Shown here piece after piece: positions 5,808-8,058 of a DNA stretch of 8,058 bases. The stretch comes from Halodesulfurarchaeum sp. (GTDB lineage Archaea > Halobacteriota > Halobacteria > Halobacteriales > Halobacteriaceae), in the NCBI GenBank assembly GCA_018334775.1, contig JAGXLJ010000041.1:1-8058 (forward strand), in the 5' to 3' direction. Each line of letters opens with the position of its first letter. The first letter of the stretch is position 1. The notes beneath the pieces are model-generated. The model was not told the DNA's origin, made no database searches, and worked only from the letters and a program-made list of their open reading frames with translations. The position numbers and the translations under genes are program-made.

Positions 5808-7100
5808 ATGACAGCAGACGACCACGGCATCTTCACCCGCTCGATTCATGCGGGCCAGGAGTCCGATTCGGCAACCGGCGCGAGAGCACCGCCTATCTAC
5901 CAAACGACGTCCTACGAGTTCGCGGACGCCCAGGACGCCGCCGAGCAGTTTGCCCTTGAGAAACCCGGGTACATCTACTCCCGGCTCATGAATCCCACCA
6001 TCGAAACCCTCCAGGATCGGTTGGCCTCACTTGAAGGCGGCGTCGGCGCAACCGTCACCGGATCCGGAATGGCTGGCCTGGATCTGACCACGTTCCTGCT
6101 CGCTGAAGCCGGTGACAACATTGTCGCTGCCTCTTCGCTCTATGGCGGGACCCATACCTATCTCAACCACACGGCTACAAGGCGCGGCATCGAAACCCAG
6201 TTCGTCGACACGCTCGAGTACGACCAATACCGCGAGGCTATCGACGAGGATACTGCCTACGTCCTGATCGAGACCATTGGAAACCCGGCGTTGATAACGC
6301 CGGATATCGAGCAGATCGCCGACATTGCTCACGAGAACGGGACGCCGCTTCTCGTCGACAATACGTTTGCCACTCCCTACCTCGCCCAACCGATCGAATA
6401 CGGGGCTGACCTGGTCTGGAACTCCACGACGAAGTGGCTTCACGGCGCGGGTTCGACGGTCGGCGGTGTCATCGTCGACGCCGGCACGTTCCCCTGGGAC
6501 GAACACGCCGATTCGTACCCCGAGATCGGTGGTGAGAACCCGGCGTATCACGGTGTGAACTTCTCTGAACGGTTCGGGGATGCCGCATTCACGTATGCCG
6601 CGATCGCCCGCGGGCTTCGCGACCTGGGGAACCAGCAATCTCCCTTCGACGCGTGGGTCACCCTGCAGAAACTCGAAAGTTTCCCGCTCCGCATGGCCCG
6701 TCACTCGGAGAATGCGGCCATCGTCGCTGAGTATCTCGCAGACCACGAGGCCGTCGAATGGGTCACATACCCGGGCCTGGACAGCCACGAAACGGCTGCG
6801 AACGCCGACAAGTACCTGGATGGCGGCTACGGGGGCATGCTCACCTTCGGTGTCGAGGGTGGCTATGACACCGCTCAGCGGACCGTCGAGTCCACCGAAC
6901 TTGCAAGCCTGCTCGCAAACGTCGGCGACGCGAAGACGCTCATCATCCACCCCGCCTCGACGACCCACCAGCAGCTTTCGGATTCGGAACTCGCCGATGC
7001 CGGTGTCAAACCAGATATGATCCGACTCTCTGTTGGGCTCGAGGACCCTGCGGATATCATCGCGGACCTGGAGCAGGCCATCGGGACGGCGACAGAGTAA
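5808..7100 (+). CDS. metY: O-acetylhomoserine sulfhydrylase / cysteine synthase-type PLP enzyme
   Basis: This 430-residue cytoplasmic enzyme of the Cys/Met-metabolism PLP family joins O-acetylhomoserine and sulfide to give homocysteine; some members also act on O-acetylserine. The expected order of motifs is present. The N-terminal 'HAGQE....GARAPPIYQTTSYEF' is followed by 'YIYSRLMNPT' (55-64, phosphate-binding Tyr57 and Arg59). Next come 'LYGGTHTY' (111-118), 'VDNTFATPY' with Asp184, and 'STTKWLHGAGSTVGG' with the PLP lysine Lys209. The C-terminal 'IRLSVGLED' carries the carboxylate-binding Arg406. 'FGDAAFTYAAIARGLRDLG' and the full-length middle region place it with MetY rather than MetB or MetC. 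ATG 5808 fits the TATA box 28 bases upstream. The gene stands alone on its strand. The acetyltransferase gene (metX) often found near it in haloarchaea is not in view, and an IS begins about 40 bp downstream. Exact substrate preference cannot be told from sequence. Confidence 0.93.
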   Translation: MTADDHGIFTRSIHAGQESDSATGARAPPIYQTTSYEFADAQDAAEQFALEKPGYIYSRLMNPTIETLQDRLASLEGGVGATVTGSGMAGLDLTTFLLAEAGDNIVAASSLYGGTHTYLNHTATRRGIETQFVDTLEYDQYREAIDEDTAYVLIETIGNPALITPDIEQIADIAHENGTPLLVDNTFATPYLAQPIEYGADLVWNSTTKWLHGAGSTVGGVIVDAGTFPWDEHADSYPEIGGENPAYHGVNFSERFGDAAFTYAAIARGLRDLGNQQSPFDAWVTLQKLESFPLRMARHSENAAIVAEYLADHEAVEWVTYPGLDSHETAANADKYLDGGYGGMLTFGVEGGYDTAQRTVESTELASLLANVGDAKTLIIHPASTTHQQLSDSELADAGVKPDMIRLSVGLEDPADIIADLEQAIGTATE

Positions 7101-7137
7101 CTGCCTTGGGTGGTTTTACAAACGGTATAGGAGAATG

Positions 7138-7158
7138 CCCCGGGGCTTGACCCCGGGG
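7138..7158. repeat. strong subterminal hairpin CCCCGGGG-CTTGA-CCCCGGGG
   Basis: Two copies of the self-complementary octamer CCCCGGGG (7138-7145 and 7151-7158) flank the 5-base spacer CTTGA. They form a perfect 8-bp stem, and each octamer is a palindrome itself. Position between metY and tnpB fits the left-end hairpin that single-strand transposases of the IS200/IS605 group recognise. It could also serve as the metY terminator, although only two T residues follow directly. Confidence 0.6.
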
Positions 7159-7187
7159 TTGAATCCGATAGGCAGAGATACAAACCA

Positions 7188-7216
7188 TTAAGTTAACACA
7201 TCTCTAATCAAGAGAT
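7188..7216 (+). promoter_or_regulatory. tnpB promoter-like box and start-proximal hairpin
   Basis: TTAAGTTAA (7188-7196) lies about 29 bases before ATG 7221 and could act as a TATA element for a leaderless or short-leader transcript. ATCTCT (7200-7205) and AGAGAT (7211-7216) form a perfect 6-bp stem around AATCA, ending four bases before the ATG. No Shine-Dalgarno sequence is evident. If present on the RNA, the hairpin could limit translation; on single-stranded DNA it could be part of the element's left end. Confidence 0.4.
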
Positions 7217-7220
7217 AGCG

Positions 7221-8058
7221 ATGGAGTACAGTCACCGCTACCACGCTCACCCGACACAAGAGGTAGCGGAGCGACTGGATAATCATATCGACATTCATCG
7301 CCAAGCGTACAATTACACTCGGTACGAGTATGAGAACGTTAATGCTGACGAGGTCGGGTCAGCATACAAGCATCACGACCGCCTCACTGATTGGAAAGAC
7401 GAGTATCCAGTGTTCAAAGAGGTTCACTCGAAAGCACTCCAACGAACCGTGACGCGATTCTACCAGAACCTCTCAAATCTTTCCAAGCAGAAAGAGAACG
7501 GAAACAAGGTCGGGATGCTCAAATGGAAACCACCCCGAGAGTACCAGAGTATAACGTATTCGCAGTCCGGCTTCGAACTCAAAAACACGAGTGGCCGACG
7601 TGCGACCCTCTGGCTCTCCAAAATCGGTGACATCAAAATCCGCTACCACCGCGACATCCCGGATGAAGCGGACATCAAAGAAGTAACGGTCAAGAAAGAG
7701 ACGACCGGCGAGTGGTTCGTCTCCTTCGGTCTCGAAACCGACGACGCCGACCTGCCCGAGAAACCTGGCGTGGACTCACTCGACACGAGCAACAGCGTTG
7801 GTATCGACCTCGGGATCCAGAACTACATCCACACCAGTGACGGCAAGACCGTGGACTGGCTCGACCTCGAAGACGACTGCGATCGACTGCGCCGCGAACA
7901 ACGCAAGTTATCGCGGAAGCAGAAAGGGTCGAGCAACTACGAGAAACAGCGTCGGGAAGTGGCGAAGGTGAAGCGTCACATCAAGCGGAAGGTGCTGGAC
8001 TACCAGCATAAGATTACGACGTGGCTCGTCAAGGAGTACGACGCCGTATTCGTGCCCC
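7221..8058 (+). CDS. tnpB: IS1341-type TnpB, RNA-guided nuclease family (3' end outside window)
   Basis: The frame stays open from ATG 7221 to the right edge, giving 279 visible residues out of the roughly 400 or more usual for haloarchaeal TnpB. The N-terminus (MEYSHRYHAHPTQEVAERLD) and the helical segment to about residue 95 match the family's start. 'MLKWKPPREYQSITYSQSGFEL' and 'IGDIKIRYHRDIP' form the wedge/REC-like beta part. 'VGIDLGIQNYI' carries the first RuvC aspartate, Asp196. A basic helical stretch (222-262, 'RLRREQRKLSRKQK') follows, typical of the RuvC insertion. The second and third catalytic residues and the zinc finger lie outside, so activity cannot be judged. TnpB proteins cut DNA using an RNA made from the element's right end, which is also outside. 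The codons before about residue 100 are richer in A/T than those of neighbouring genes, in keeping with a mobile origin. No frameshift or stop is seen in the visible part. Confidence 0.9.
   Translation, partial: MEYSHRYHAHPTQEVAERLDNHIDIHRQAYNYTRYEYENVNADEVGSAYKHHDRLTDWKDEYPVFKEVHSKALQRTVTRFYQNLSNLSKQKENGNKVGMLKWKPPREYQSITYSQSGFELKNTSGRRATLWLSKIGDIKIRYHRDIPDEADIKEVTVKKETTGEWFVSFGLETDDADLPEKPGVDSLDTSNSVGIDLGIQNYIHTSDGKTVDWLDLEDDCDRLRREQRKLSRKQKGSSNYEKQRREVAKVKRHIKRKVLDYQHKITTWLVKEYDAVFVP

Larger units (their letters stand above)
7137..8058 (+). mobile_element. IS200/IS605-group, IS1341-type element (tnpB only), left part; right end outside window
   Basis: The element is recognised from its TnpB gene, the strong hairpin in front of it, and the change to lower-GC sequence after the metY stop. 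No TnpA (Y1 transposase) lies between metY and tnpB, so it appears to be an IS1341-type, tnpB-only element that would depend on TnpA from elsewhere. The left boundary is not fixed. I place it near the hairpin at 7138; bases 7101-7136 hold only a TTTT run (7114-7117) that may end metY transcription. The right end is beyond the window. Confidence 0.7.

Noticed and set aside
6027..6968. 313-codon minus-strand open frame inside metY
   Set aside because: It is fully antisense to a sulfhydrylase with all its motifs intact, and its product resembles no family.
7391..7630. 79-codon + strand frame overlapping tnpB
   Set aside because: It lies in another frame within the well-supported TnpB gene and has no promoter or family resemblance.
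1..8058. CRISPR array, tRNA, rRNA or a multi-gene defence system
   Set aside because: No regularly spaced repeats, no cloverleaf or rRNA-like sequence, and no recognised defence genes apart from the IS-borne TnpB.

Overview
The window looks like chromosome from a haloarchaeon (class Halobacteria). The proteins are strongly acidic (Asp/Glu-rich, Lys-poor), codons favour G or C in the third position, and several genes have archaeal promoter layouts. One example is a TATA box centred about 28 bases before a start codon with no leader. The window also ends in a haloarchaeal-type IS1341 TnpB. This assignment is read from the sequence alone; no database search was made.

Layout. Bases 1-3466 (+) hold a two-gene envelope unit. 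The first gene encodes the C-terminal part of a membrane-anchored, extracellular beta-sandwich protein of the COG1361/NEW3 type. Two bases downstream is a complete RND/MMPL-family exporter with 12 predicted membrane segments. A 128-bp convergent gap (3467-3594) carries nested and mutually exclusive inverted repeats. Two minus-strand genes follow: a RecA/KaiC-like protein with a degenerate P-loop (3595-4353) and a DUF4213/DUF364 Rossmann-like protein (4434-5234). Divergent from the latter is a small acidic DUF4242-like protein (5388-5669). The divergent region between them (5235-5387) has a perfect 16-bp dyad and other inverted repeats that look like an operator or promoter region.

Bases 5808-7100 (+) encode a complete PLP-dependent O-acetylhomoserine sulfhydrylase (MetY type) for methionine/cysteine synthesis. 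It has a clear leaderless promoter and an AT-rich palindromic upstream region. Directly downstream is the left part of an IS200/IS605-group, IS1341-type element: a strong CCCCGGGG hairpin, then tnpB from 7221 to the window edge. The RuvC-I aspartate is visible, but the right end and any guide-RNA region lie outside. No tnpA lies between metY and tnpB.

The RND pair probably works as one envelope export unit. The two DUF proteins may share regulation through the divergent region. The sulfhydrylase stands alone in sulfur amino-acid synthesis here, and the IS may have been inserted between it and whatever followed it ancestrally. I see no CRISPR array, tRNA or rRNA, and no clear new defence system. 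The points most worth a second look are the switch-like repeats at 3541-3591, the degenerate ATPase, the asymmetric RND proton-relay site and the divergent operator region.
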